A stretch of 64,000 nt of DNA from Alphaproteobacteria bacterium (GCA_022425485.1 JAKMFL010000050.1:23629-87628); one strand, 5' to 3'. Positions 1 through 9,346 are shown, counted from the stretch's first letter. Program-made: numbers and translations. Notes: generated by a model not told the origin, from the letters alone.

Positions 1-208
1 GGCACAGTTGGAAATCGGGCTTGATGGTAGTGAAATGGTCATTATTCGCAAAGGCGATATGCTCTGGCGCATTGCCTATCGCACCTATGGCAGTGGTATC
101 CGCTATCTGGATATTGTAAAGCGTAATGCCCGCCAGATTAACAATCCGGACTTAATTTACCCAGCGCAGGTTTTTGCTCTTCCTGAGACACAAGACAAAG
201 AGCAATAA
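1..208 (+). CDS. LysM domain protein, C-terminal fragment (open at 5' edge)
   Basis: Frame is open to the window start. KGDMLWRIAYRTYGSGIRYLDIVKRNARQINNPDLIYPAQVFALP matches the LysM pattern. Confidence 0.85.
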   Translation, partial: AQLEIGLDGSEMVIIRKGDMLWRIAYRTYGSGIRYLDIVKRNARQINNPDLIYPAQVFALPETQDKEQ

Positions 209-253
209 TTTACCGATTAAACTGGACTAGAATTAGAATAGGTAAAACAGGAT

Positions 254-919
254 ATGGTTAAAGACCTGTTTACAAATTATTTTCATATTCCCAAACAACA
301 GCCCGGCTGGCCGTTGCTGGCTATTGCTGGCGGGCTTGCCGTAATTTTATGCGCGCTTTATCTGCCAGCCGGGCTGATAGGCTTCTCTGGATTTATATAT
401 CTGCATATTATTTTGCATAGCCCCCGCCGCACTATATCTAAGCTGCCCTCTGGGCACATAGCCGCCCCCATTGATGGACAGATTTTGTGGGTGCACCGTG
501 ATAAAGTATCTGCACGCATCACGGTTCGCGTTCGCGCAGACTGGCTCAACAGCCATATCACCTATGCGCCGATGGCAGGCCAGATTGACCAGATAATCTG
601 GTATGATGGCCAATTTACGGGCTTTGCGGATGATGCCTTGCCACCACCCGAAAATGCCCGTCAGGAAATAGCGCTCACTCCCTTGCATAGCGCCTCTTCT
701 GAAGACAAAATTACGGTTTGTCATCATGGCGCACCGCTAAGCCGTGTGCTGCAAAGCTGTGTTCAAGAAGGCCGGAAAGTCAGCCTTGAAATGCCGATAG
801 CCCTTGGGCTCTTGCGTCCAAAAATAGATATCAGTTTCCCCGCCTCTTATGGGCTCGATATTTATGCCGGTCAGCGCTGTCTAGCGGGAGATACCATCAT
901 TGCTAAAAAAGAAGTGTAG
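254..919 (+). CDS. Phosphatidylserine decarboxylase-family protein, catalytic motif degenerate
   Basis: Alpha-type PSD layout (N-terminal GWP plus TM region, APIDG for SPADG, REGxxVxxxxxxGLIR-like segment, C-terminal AGQRCLAGDTIIA), but the FGS cleavage motif is missing. Confidence 0.75.
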   Translation: MVKDLFTNYFHIPKQQPGWPLLAIAGGLAVILCALYLPAGLIGFSGFIYLHIILHSPRRTISKLPSGHIAAPIDGQILWVHRDKVSARITVRVRADWLNSHITYAPMAGQIDQIIWYDGQFTGFADDALPPPENARQEIALTPLHSASSEDKITVCHHGAPLSRVLQSCVQEGRKVSLEMPIALGLLRPKIDISFPASYGLDIYAGQRCLAGDTIIAKKEV

Positions 920-967
920 AATAGGTGAATGGCCCGAAAAACATAGCCTATCTTACGGAGCTCCTTT

Positions 968-1591
968 ATGTTTGATGCGTCTCTTCGTCCTATAATTGAC
1001 CCGCCCCTTAACTGGCTGGCAGGCGGCTGTGTCGCTGTTGGACTTACTGCGAATGGGCTCACAATTTTAGGGTTTGTATTTGGTGTATTTTGTGCTGTTT
1101 TTGTCTCGATGGGCTTTTTTCTGGCGGCGCTTATCTGCCTGTTATTAAACCGACTTTGTGATGGGTTAGACGGGGCCGTTGCTAGGCGGCAAGGCAGCAG
1201 TGATTTCGGCGGCTATCTCGACATTGTGTGTGATTTTATTTTCTATGCATTGGTGCCTTTTTCATTTGTTATCTTTTCTTCTGAACATGCCATAGCAGCG
1301 GGATTTTTGATGCTAAGCTTTGTTGGTACCGGCAGTAGTTTCCTTGCCTATGCCATTTTAGAAGCTAAAAACCCTGATGTGGTGGGCGTCAAGGCAGCCA
1401 AGAGATCATCAAGTAAGAAGAGTTTTTTCTATCTCGGCGGGCTGACCGAAGGAACAGAAACCATCGCTGTCTTTATATTGATGCTTTTATTTCCCGCATG
1501 GTTTGGGATCTTTGCGTGGGTATTTGGCAGTTTGTGTATTATCACGACAGGCTGGCGCATACATGCTGCGTTTTCAGATTTTGCAGAGTGA
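968..1591 (+). CDS. CDP-alcohol phosphatidyltransferase family, YnjF-like
   Basis: CDP-OH-P signature D-G-L-D-G-A-V-A-R-x8-G-x3-D-x3-D in CDGLDGAVARRQGSSDFGGYLDIVCD; FYLGGLTEGTET resembles YnjF. Confidence 0.9.
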   Translation: MFDASLRPIIDPPLNWLAGGCVAVGLTANGLTILGFVFGVFCAVFVSMGFFLAALICLLLNRLCDGLDGAVARRQGSSDFGGYLDIVCDFIFYALVPFSFVIFSSEHAIAAGFLMLSFVGTGSSFLAYAILEAKNPDVVGVKAAKRSSSKKSFFYLGGLTEGTETIAVFILMLLFPAWFGIFAWVFGSLCIITTGWRIHAAFSDFAE

Positions 1592-1722
1592 GAAATTTTA
1601 CCAAGAATAACGTGATACAGAGTTGAAACAAACCCTGAACCATGTAACTAAATAATGTGGGGCAGAATAGCTAACCCCGTCATTAACCTGAATTCACTGC
1701 GAGCAAATAGGCGGAGTAAAAA

Positions 1723-4035
1723 ATGAAATTTGGAATTGGTCAGACCGTTAAACGCTTGGAAGATCAAAATCTGCTTACAGGTAAAGGTGCATTTACAGAT
1801 GATCAAATGCCGGGCGAGGGGCGTGCGGTAGCGTTCCTGCGGGCGCCATTTGCGCATGCAATTATCACCCATCTAGACATTAGCGCGGCGCGTGCTGCCG
1901 ACGGGGTGGTTCTGGCGGCAAGTCAGGCAGATATGGATGCAGATAATGTTGGTGAAATCAATTGTAATTTCTATCCTGAAAACCGTGATGGTAGTCAGGT
2001 TCCGCGCACGACCAAGCCGCCAATGGCCCGTAGCAAGGTACGCCATGCTGGCGATTTGGTTGCTATGGTTGTTGCGGAAACGCGCCAGCAAGCTATGGAT
2101 GCGCTTGACCTTATTGAGGTGGATTATGACCCGCTGGATGCGGTTACAGATGTGTATGATGCCATGCGCCCCGAAGCCCCGCAACTTCATGATGAATATG
2201 TGAATAATATCGTTTTTGACTGGGAAGCTGGGGATATTAATAATGCCCGTGCCAAGCTAGATGCCGCCCTATCAGAGGGCGCAACGCTGGTTGAAATAGA
2301 CGTGATTAATAGCCGGGTGATGCCAAATGCAATGGAAACACGCCCGGTCGTTGCGATGCCTTCTGAGGAAATAGGGGGCTTGCGAGTATGGCTGCCTAGT
2401 CAAGGGCCAGTTGGGCTAGCGGGCCAGATTGCCACTGCGCTGGGCTATGAAGATGAGCAGTTGCAGGTCTTAACAGGGGATGTTGGCGGCGGGTTTGGCT
2501 ATAAAATTTTTCTGCATCCTGAACAGCTTTGTATTGCATGGGCAGCGAAGGTCACGCAAAGCCTTGTGCGGTGGCAACAGGACAGGTCTGATGCGTTTTT
2601 ATCTGATTTGCATGGCCGCGATAACCGTTCGGTTGCGCGTGCGGCTGTTGATGATAGGGGGCGGGTATTAGCGCTCGATGTTCGTGTGCATGCCAATATG
2701 GGCTCATGGCTATCTAACTTCTCATGCTATATTCCGACCCTGTCTGCTTGCCGTACGTTAACAGGGCCTTATGACATCCAAGATGTTGGTATGCAGGTGC
2801 TCGGTATTGTTACAAACACCCCAGCGGTAGATGCCTTTCGCGGCGCTGGCCGGCCAGAGGCCAATTATCTGCTGGAACGACTCATGGATCATATTGCGGC
2901 TGAACTGGCGTTAGACCGGGTTGCGGTGCGTAATGAAAACCTTATCAAGGCAGAGCAAATCCCGTATGCCATGGTCGAAGGGGGTGTGGTCGATTCAGGG
3001 GATATGCCGGGTCTGCTTGCGGATGCAATGGAAAAGGCAGATTGGCAGGGGTTTGAAGCCCGGCGTCGCGCTGCGCGTGCAAAAGGCAAATATCGCGGCA
3101 TTGGGCTTGCCATGTATCTAGAGCAATGCGGCGGCGGCGGCGGTGCGGGTGTTGATATTGAGTTTGAAGCAGATGGCACAGCGGTAATTTATGCAGCCCA
3201 GCAGGATAATGGCCAAGCACATCGCACAACACTAACCCAGATTTTTTCCCACCAGCTAGGTTATGATGTCGAAAAGATTAAAATTGTGCAGGGCAATAGC
3301 TTGCGTACGCCCAGCGGTACCACTGGCGGTGCGCGTATGTCTGCTGTGCTAGGCTCGACCCTATCGCAGGCAGCAGATCTGATAGCAGAAAAGGCTATGC
3401 CCCTCGCAGCAGAACAGCTAGAGGTGGCGCCAAGCGACATTCAATTTGCTGACGGGTTGTTTAGCGCCGCTGGCACTAACCGTTCTATCGAAATCGAAGA
3501 ATTGGTGGGGCTATTGGCGCGTGATACGCCAGCAGAGCATCCGCTAAACCAGAAGCATCTTTATACGACCAAAGGGGCAAGTTACCCCTATGGCTGTCAT
3601 ATCGTCGAAATAGAGGTGGATATGGCAACCTTGAAGCCGCAAATTCTGGACTATACAGTAGTGGATGATATCGGAAATGTCATTAATCCGATGACTTTTG
3701 CTGGCCAAATTCATGGCGGCATTGCCCAAGGGGTTGGACAAGCTTTATACGAGCATGTGGCCTTTGACCCCGATGGTCAGCTTTTAGCTGGCTCGTTAAT
3801 GGATTATACATTACCGCGTGCAGACCATCTGCCGTCTTTTTCTATTTCCACCCGCAGCACAGTTTGCCAAAATAATGTGCTAGGTGTTAAGGGCGTTGGC
3901 GAAGCAGGTGCCATAGGCGCCCCGCCTGCGGTAATATCGGCGCTTTGTGATGCATTAGGCGTTGTGCATATTGATATGCCCGCCACATTGCAAAAAATTT
4001 GGGAGACCATGAAACCTAAAAAGGAAGCGATATGA
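1723..4035 (+). CDS. Xanthine dehydrogenase/CoxL-like molybdopterin-binding large subunit (form II-like, AFRGAGR)
   Basis: 770 aa; GGGFGYK, AFRGAGRPEANYLLER, and C-terminal GVKGVGEAGAIGAPPAV with the active-site Glu. Confidence 0.92.
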   Translation: MKFGIGQTVKRLEDQNLLTGKGAFTDDQMPGEGRAVAFLRAPFAHAIITHLDISAARAADGVVLAASQADMDADNVGEINCNFYPENRDGSQVPRTTKPPMARSKVRHAGDLVAMVVAETRQQAMDALDLIEVDYDPLDAVTDVYDAMRPEAPQLHDEYVNNIVFDWEAGDINNARAKLDAALSEGATLVEIDVINSRVMPNAMETRPVVAMPSEEIGGLRVWLPSQGPVGLAGQIATALGYEDEQLQVLTGDVGGGFGYKIFLHPEQLCIAWAAKVTQSLVRWQQDRSDAFLSDLHGRDNRSVARAAVDDRGRVLALDVRVHANMGSWLSNFSCYIPTLSACRTLTGPYDIQDVGMQVLGIVTNTPAVDAFRGAGRPEANYLLERLMDHIAAELALDRVAVRNENLIKAEQIPYAMVEGGVVDSGDMPGLLADAMEKADWQGFEARRRAARAKGKYRGIGLAMYLEQCGGGGGAGVDIEFEADGTAVIYAAQQDNGQAHRTTLTQIFSHQLGYDVEKIKIVQGNSLRTPSGTTGGARMSAVLGSTLSQAADLIAEKAMPLAAEQLEVAPSDIQFADGLFSAAGTNRSIEIEELVGLLARDTPAEHPLNQKHLYTTKGASYPYGCHIVEIEVDMATLKPQILDYTVVDDIGNVINPMTFAGQIHGGIAQGVGQALYEHVAFDPDGQLLAGSLMDYTLPRADHLPSFSISTRSTVCQNNVLGVKGVGEAGAIGAPPAVISALCDALGVVHIDMPATLQKIWETMKPKKEAI

Positions 4036-4433
4036 GCTCAAAAATTGTTAAATCAGATGAAGAATGGCGTGCCCAGCTAAGTGATGAGCAATTTCAGGTT
4101 ACGCGAAAACATGCAACCGAACGTGCCTTTACGGGGAAATACCACGATAATCATCAGGCCGGCGCCTATGCCTGTATTTGTTGTGGGGCAGAGCTATTTC
4201 ATAGCGATACTAAATTCGATTCTGGCACAGGATGGCCTTCCTTTACATCGCCATCTTTGGAAGAAAATGTTGGGCAAAAGTCAGACCGCAGCTTTTTTAT
4301 GGTGCGCACCGAAGTGCATTGCGCGCAATGTGAGGCGCATTTGGGGCATGTGTTTAATGATGGGCCAGTAGATGCAGGTGGCTTGCGCTATTGTATCAAT
4401 TCTGCCTCGCTAGACTTCCAAAAAGACGACTAG
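4032..4433 (+). CDS. msrB: Peptide-methionine (R)-S-oxide reductase
   Basis: CxxC pairs (CICC, CAQC), GTGWPSF, GHVFNDGP, RYCINSASL. ATGA overlap with the preceding gene. Confidence 0.95.
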   Translation: MSSKIVKSDEEWRAQLSDEQFQVTRKHATERAFTGKYHDNHQAGAYACICCGAELFHSDTKFDSGTGWPSFTSPSLEENVGQKSDRSFFMVRTEVHCAQCEAHLGHVFNDGPVDAGGLRYCINSASLDFQKDD

Positions 4434-4490
4434 TCCCCAAAAGACGACTAGTATTTATCAATAAATCTCAATATCTGCGAGAGCTGAGGG

Positions 4491-4598
4491 GTTCTGGCAA
4501 TGGCTGCGCTCACACAAGTGCGAGGGGGGGAGGGAGAACCACCGCAAGGTAGGGCGCTAAAAAGCCAGTTGCCAGAATTCTTGCCTGTTGCCAGAATT
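4491..4598. repeat. Foldable imperfect palindrome of unknown family
   Basis: ttctggcaa+tggct+gcgc (4492-4509) is complementary to gcgc..agcca.ttgccagaa (4554-4577). The interior has CCACC-GCAA-GGTaGG with a GNRA loop. gttgccagaatt is repeated at 4568 and 4587. Confidence 0.5.
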
Positions 4599-4634
4599 AT
4601 TAAGGGTGTTAGCCGCAATTGGGAAAATAGTGGA

Positions 4635-5048
4635 TTAAGATCGGTGTTTTTCGCGGCGATGCTGTTTCATCTCATCGCGCGTGATAAGACCATTACTGTC
4701 CTTATCTACAGCGCTAAACATGCTGAGATGACGATTGGAAAATTCGTCTAAACTGATTTGTCCATTTCCATCTGCATCCAGACCAGAAAAGCGGGATTTC
4801 AGCATTTCATTCACTTCTGCTAGCGAAATCTGCCTGTCTTGATTGCTGTCAATAGCATGGAACAGAGCCTTAAATCCATGACGATATTTATGGCCTGTTT
4901 GTTTCTGTTTCTGTTCTATCAAGGGCTGGTTAGATTGGATGTTGCTAGCTGTTTTTTCTTTGTTTTGATTTACATGCGCAAATCCGCTAACAGTTATCAC
5001 GCTCAAGGCGCTTGTTAGGGCGATTAACCAGTAATATTTTGACTTCAT
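4635..5048 (-). CDS. Secreted EF-hand protein (three EF loops)
   Basis: Signal-like N-terminus; loops DSNQDRQISLAE, DADGNGQISLDE, DKDSNGLITRDE. Confidence 0.85.
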   Translation of the reverse strand: MKSKYYWLIALTSALSVITVSGFAHVNQNKEKTASNIQSNQPLIEQKQKQTGHKYRHGFKALFHAIDSNQDRQISLAEVNEMLKSRFSGLDADGNGQISLDEFSNRHLSMFSAVDKDSNGLITRDEMKQHRREKHRS

Positions 5049-5322
5049 TTCAACTCTCCTTTAAGGCTCACTTTTCTTTTTAAATGTTGGCGAAATAGAT
5101 TTTCTAAATAAGGATGCTAAATAAATTTCCCAGATTGGTTTTGCGGCGAGGCACAGACCTGAAAATTTTTTTAACTTCACAATTCGCAGTACAACAGGCA
5201 AATTGGGCAGGTTTCTGACTACATCATGGCAAGAAAAGGGCTTCGCTAAAAAAAATCGGGTATAAAAGCCGCTAAAAAAAAACTGCTAGGGTAGATAAGA
5301 TTTAGGGTATAAGGCATAAAAA

Positions 5323-6171
5323 ATGACGGATTCAACGCATTCAAAAATTACTGGTACAACAACCCTTTTCGGCTGTATGGCTTATCCAGCTGGCCATGTG
5401 CGTGCACCGATGATTTTCAATTCCATTTTTCAAGAGCAAAATCTTGATAAGGTGATGGTCGCCATGAGTGTCCCTGCTGAAGGGTTGGCTGCCTATGTGG
5501 AAGGCTTGCGCGCGCTTACCAATTTCAAGGGGGCTGCCGTTACTATTCCTCATAAAATGCCGCTAGCTGCGCTCTGTGATGAGCTGGGAGCTGGCGCACA
5601 AGCAGCAGAGGCGGTAAATGCGGTGGCTTTTACGGCTGATAGACGTCTAATCGGCGATAATTTTGACGGGGAGGGGTTTGTTGCTGGTTTGCGCGGGGAA
5701 AACCCCTTCAATGCGCCTAGAGATAAAATTTTTACAGGTAAAAGAGCCTTATTGGTGGGGGCCGGTGGGGCCGCACGCGCAATAGCATTGGCGCTGTCTC
5801 GCTGTGATTTAGCGCAAATTGATATTACCAACCGCACACCTGCGAATGCGGAAAAGGCTGTGCGCCTTGCCAAGAAAATTGTGCCAGATGCGCCGGCTCA
5901 AAACATAGCGGCCGCAGATGTAGATTTCGCCAGCTATGATATGGTTATTAATGCTACACCGCTTGGTTTACATAAAGAAGATGCTATGCCTTTTGATGTA
6001 CATAGCCTGTCTGCGGATTGCTTGGTATGTGATATCATAATGGTGCCTGAACGGACGGCGCTGATTGATGCTGCGGAGGCGCGTGGGCTGAATGTGCATT
6101 TGGGGCGGCATATGCTAGATTATCAAATGCAGCTGATAGGGGAATTTATTGGCGCTTTAGAGGCAAGCTAG
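5323..6171 (+). CDS. aroE: Shikimate dehydrogenase
   Basis: GAAVTIPHKMPL (catalytic Lys), GDNFDGEGF, GAGGAARAIALAL. Confidence 0.95.
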   Translation: MTDSTHSKITGTTTLFGCMAYPAGHVRAPMIFNSIFQEQNLDKVMVAMSVPAEGLAAYVEGLRALTNFKGAAVTIPHKMPLAALCDELGAGAQAAEAVNAVAFTADRRLIGDNFDGEGFVAGLRGENPFNAPRDKIFTGKRALLVGAGGAARAIALALSRCDLAQIDITNRTPANAEKAVRLAKKIVPDAPAQNIAAADVDFASYDMVINATPLGLHKEDAMPFDVHSLSADCLVCDIIMVPERTALIDAAEARGLNVHLGRHMLDYQMQLIGEFIGALEAS

Positions 6172-6259
6172 CAGGTTTTCTTGGTGTTCAGTTATTGAAA
6201 GTTAGCGCAGACCAGATTAAGTAAGATGAGATTGCATTTTTGCGGATTGGATAAAGGTA

Positions 6260-6646
6260 ATGGCTGAGGAAACAAGCTGGACAGAAGAGCGCCTTGAGAT
6301 GTTGCGCGGCTATTGGGATGAAGGTCTGTCTATTTCACAGATAGGAGAGCGTTTGGGGGTTACCCGTAATGCGGTTGCTGGAAAGGCACATCGCTTGAAC
6401 TTGCGCAAACGTCAATCCCCTATTGCACGAAAGCCTAAAGAAGTTGTTGAACCTGCAAAGCCGAGAGATTTGCCTTTGCGTCTTGCGCTTCGGGGTATTC
6501 AGTGGTCGCGTTCGAAATGCGTTTGGCCAACTGGCGATCCAAAGACAATAGAGTTTAGCTTCTGCGGCAAATCGATTGTGCCGGGCAAGCCCTATTGCTC
6601 TAAACATTGTGACCTTGCTTATACCACCTCGCGCGATGGAAGCTAG
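6260..6646 (+). CDS. gcrA: GcrA family cell cycle regulator
   Basis: N-terminal WTEERLEMLRGYWDEGLSISQIGERLGVTRNAVAGKAHRL is the GcrA signature; C-terminal CxxW..C..K.YC..H. Confidence 0.95.
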   Translation: MAEETSWTEERLEMLRGYWDEGLSISQIGERLGVTRNAVAGKAHRLNLRKRQSPIARKPKEVVEPAKPRDLPLRLALRGIQWSRSKCVWPTGDPKTIEFSFCGKSIVPGKPYCSKHCDLAYTTSRDGS

Positions 6647-9251
6647 GCAAACCCCTGCGGTCATTCACCGCGAAGATTACACGCCTTTTAGCTGGGTTCT
6701 GCACACCACAGACCTAGACGTGCACCTGTTTGATGAAAGAGCCGTTATTTGCGTAACGCTCGATATCAGCCCTAACCCAGACGCTGCGATGGCAGATAAT
6801 CTGGTTTTAAACGGGGAATCCCAAGAGCTGATATCTGTATCGGTTGATGGCGCAGAATTGCCGGCTAGCCGCTATCAGCTAGCCGATGGCAAGCTAACGA
6901 TTACGGGCCTTACAGGACAGCATAAAATCGCGGTTACCTCTGCGCATAACCCGTATGAGAATACCGCGCTTGAAGGTCTGTATGCTTCTGGCGGTATGCT
7001 ATGTACCCAATGCGAGCCAGAAGGGTTTCGCCGGATTTGTTTCTATCCAGACCGCCCAGATGTAATGAGCATTTTCACGGTTCGTATCGAGGCAGATAAC
7101 GCGTTCGTGAATCTGTTAAGCAATGGAAATCTAATTGAAGAAGGCCAGCTTGAGGCAGGCCGTCATTTTGCCCTGTGGCATGACCCGCATAAAAAGCCTG
7201 CTTATCTGTTTGCGCTGGTAGCTGGCGATCTGGATTGTGCCAAAGACCAGTTTACCACTGCGTCTGGCCGTGTTGTTGACCTACATATCTACGTAGAAAA
7301 GGGCAATACAGGCTTAACTGCGCATGCAATGGATAGCTTGAAACGCTCTATGGCTTGGGATGAGGAAGTTTATGGGCTGGAATATGATTTAGACCTGTTC
7401 CAGATTGTTGCGGTTAGCCATTTCAATATGGGCGCGATGGAAAATAAAGGTCTGAACATCTTTAATAGTAAATTCGTGCTGGCAGATGCCCGCACCGCAA
7501 CAGATGATGATCTCGACCGTGTTGAAGCTATTATTGCGCATGAATATTTTCATAACTGGACAGGAAACCGGGTAACCTGCCGCGACTGGTTTCAGTTAAC
7601 GCTGAAAGAGGGGCTTACCGTCTTTCGTGACCAGTGCTTTAGCGCAGATATGCATGATGAGGCGGTCAAGCGTGCAGAAGATGTGGCCACCTTGCGTGCT
7701 ATTCAATTTACCGAAGATGCTAGCCCAACCGCCCATCCTATTCGCCCCGAAAGTTATAGCGAAATTAATAATTTCTACACCCCTACAGTCTATGAAAAAG
7801 GGGCAGAGGTTATTCGTATGATGCATGCCAAGCTGGGCGCCAAAGGGTTTCACGCGGGTATGGATTTATATTTTTCTCGCCATGACGGTCAGGCCGTGAC
7901 TTGTGATGATTTTATCGCCGCGATGGCAGGTGCTAATAATGCGGATCTCTCTAGCTTTACATTATGGTATCGCCAAGCTGGCACGCCGCAATTACAGGCA
8001 AAGCGTGTGGAGGCAAAGGCCTCAAAAATACAGCTTGAGCTATCCCAACAGCTCATGCCGACTCCTGCGAATACTGGCACTGCGCCGATGCCGATACCTA
8101 TCAGGCTAGGGTTTGTTGGTTATGACGGGGATGCATTGCGCTTTAGCATTAATGGCGAGGCGGCGGCGGCTGAGCAAGTGGTGGTTTTATCGGGCGCTAG
8201 CCAGACGCTAGAGATAGACCTTGAAGCTGGTGCAAATGCAGAACGCGCTGTGCCCTCACTTCTTCGCGGATTTTCTGCCCCTGTTCGCCTGTCTGATGAT
8301 GTTAGTGCTGAAGAGCTTGGCATTTTAGCTGCCTTTGATAGCGATAGCTTTAACCGCTATGAGGCTTGCCAAAGACTAGCACATAATATTCTAGCAGCTG
8401 AAATGTCAGGTGCTGCTGATAGCCAGAGTGAGGATGCGCTAATTAACGCGCTTCGCCTAGGGCTAGCGGATAATTCCTTGCGTGATGACTTCAAAGCCCT
8501 TTGTTTTTCAGTGCCAGGTCAGGCCGATACAGAACAGCGGGCAACCCCAGCAGACCCCCCAAAAATATTTGCCAAGCGGTTAGCCTTGCAAGCTCGGCTG
8601 GGCGCTGCGCTAGCCAGCGAGATTAAGCCTATTATCAGCGCTACAAGCCATCTTGAGCAGGCAGCAGGTAGAAGCTTGCAAAACAAGCTTTTGGGGCTTG
8701 CATGTGCAAGCGGTGATGAAACCGCATTGGATATTGCGCTGGCGCAGTCTGAAAACCTGAATATGAGCCTCTCCATGGGGGGGCTACAGGCGTTAAATCA
8801 TACTGATCATGCCAATAGGGGCCGCGCGCTAGGCAGCTTTTATGAACGCTGGAATGGCTCGGCATTGGTGATGGAAAAATGGTTGATGTTATCTGCAAGC
8901 TCTGCTGTGCATGGGTATATCGCTAATATAAAAGCCCTTATGCAGGACCCGGTTTTTGATGCGAGTAACCCAAACAAGCTGCGTTCGGTCTTAGGTGTAT
9001 TTGCCGCCGCTAATCCAACATATTTTCATAAATCTGATGGTTCTGGCTATCGATTTATTGCCGAAGAGTTGGTTAATCTTGATAAGCGTAATCCGCAAAT
9101 TGCTGCGCGGATGGGGCTGGCTTTGACACGTTTTTCAAATTATGGCGCAGAGCGCCAGCAGCAGATGCGTGACGCGGTAAAGTTTGTTGCTGGCCATGCG
9201 CTATCACGCGATTTAAATGAAGTCATCTCAAAAGCCCTGAAAAGCGCTTAA
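6636..9251 (+). CDS. pepN: Aminopeptidase N (M1)
   Basis: GAMENKGLNIFN and HEYFHNWTGNRVTCRDWFQLTLKEGLTVFRD. Likely start ATGGAAGCTAG overlaps the gcrA stop. Confidence 0.93.
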   Translation: MEARQTPAVIHREDYTPFSWVLHTTDLDVHLFDERAVICVTLDISPNPDAAMADNLVLNGESQELISVSVDGAELPASRYQLADGKLTITGLTGQHKIAVTSAHNPYENTALEGLYASGGMLCTQCEPEGFRRICFYPDRPDVMSIFTVRIEADNAFVNLLSNGNLIEEGQLEAGRHFALWHDPHKKPAYLFALVAGDLDCAKDQFTTASGRVVDLHIYVEKGNTGLTAHAMDSLKRSMAWDEEVYGLEYDLDLFQIVAVSHFNMGAMENKGLNIFNSKFVLADARTATDDDLDRVEAIIAHEYFHNWTGNRVTCRDWFQLTLKEGLTVFRDQCFSADMHDEAVKRAEDVATLRAIQFTEDASPTAHPIRPESYSEINNFYTPTVYEKGAEVIRMMHAKLGAKGFHAGMDLYFSRHDGQAVTCDDFIAAMAGANNADLSSFTLWYRQAGTPQLQAKRVEAKASKIQLELSQQLMPTPANTGTAPMPIPIRLGFVGYDGDALRFSINGEAAAAEQVVVLSGASQTLEIDLEAGANAERAVPSLLRGFSAPVRLSDDVSAEELGILAAFDSDSFNRYEACQRLAHNILAAEMSGAADSQSEDALINALRLGLADNSLRDDFKALCFSVPGQADTEQRATPADPPKIFAKRLALQARLGAALASEIKPIISATSHLEQAAGRSLQNKLLGLACASGDETALDIALAQSENLNMSLSMGGLQALNHTDHANRGRALGSFYERWNGSALVMEKWLMLSASSAVHGYIANIKALMQDPVFDASNPNKLRSVLGVFAAANPTYFHKSDGSGYRFIAEELVNLDKRNPQIAARMGLALTRFSNYGAERQQQMRDAVKFVAGHALSRDLNEVISKALKSA

Positions 9252-9346
9252 GAGATAGGTATCATTATAATAAAGCAGAAACCAATAACCCAGCCTAAGA
9301 AGGCGGTGCTTCAGCCTAGCCTAGCCTAAGAAGGCTGGAATCTAGC

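Noticed and set aside
4500-4751. 83-aa plus ORF
   Set aside because: Overlaps the palindromic element and the EF-hand gene end; no protein-like conservation recognised.
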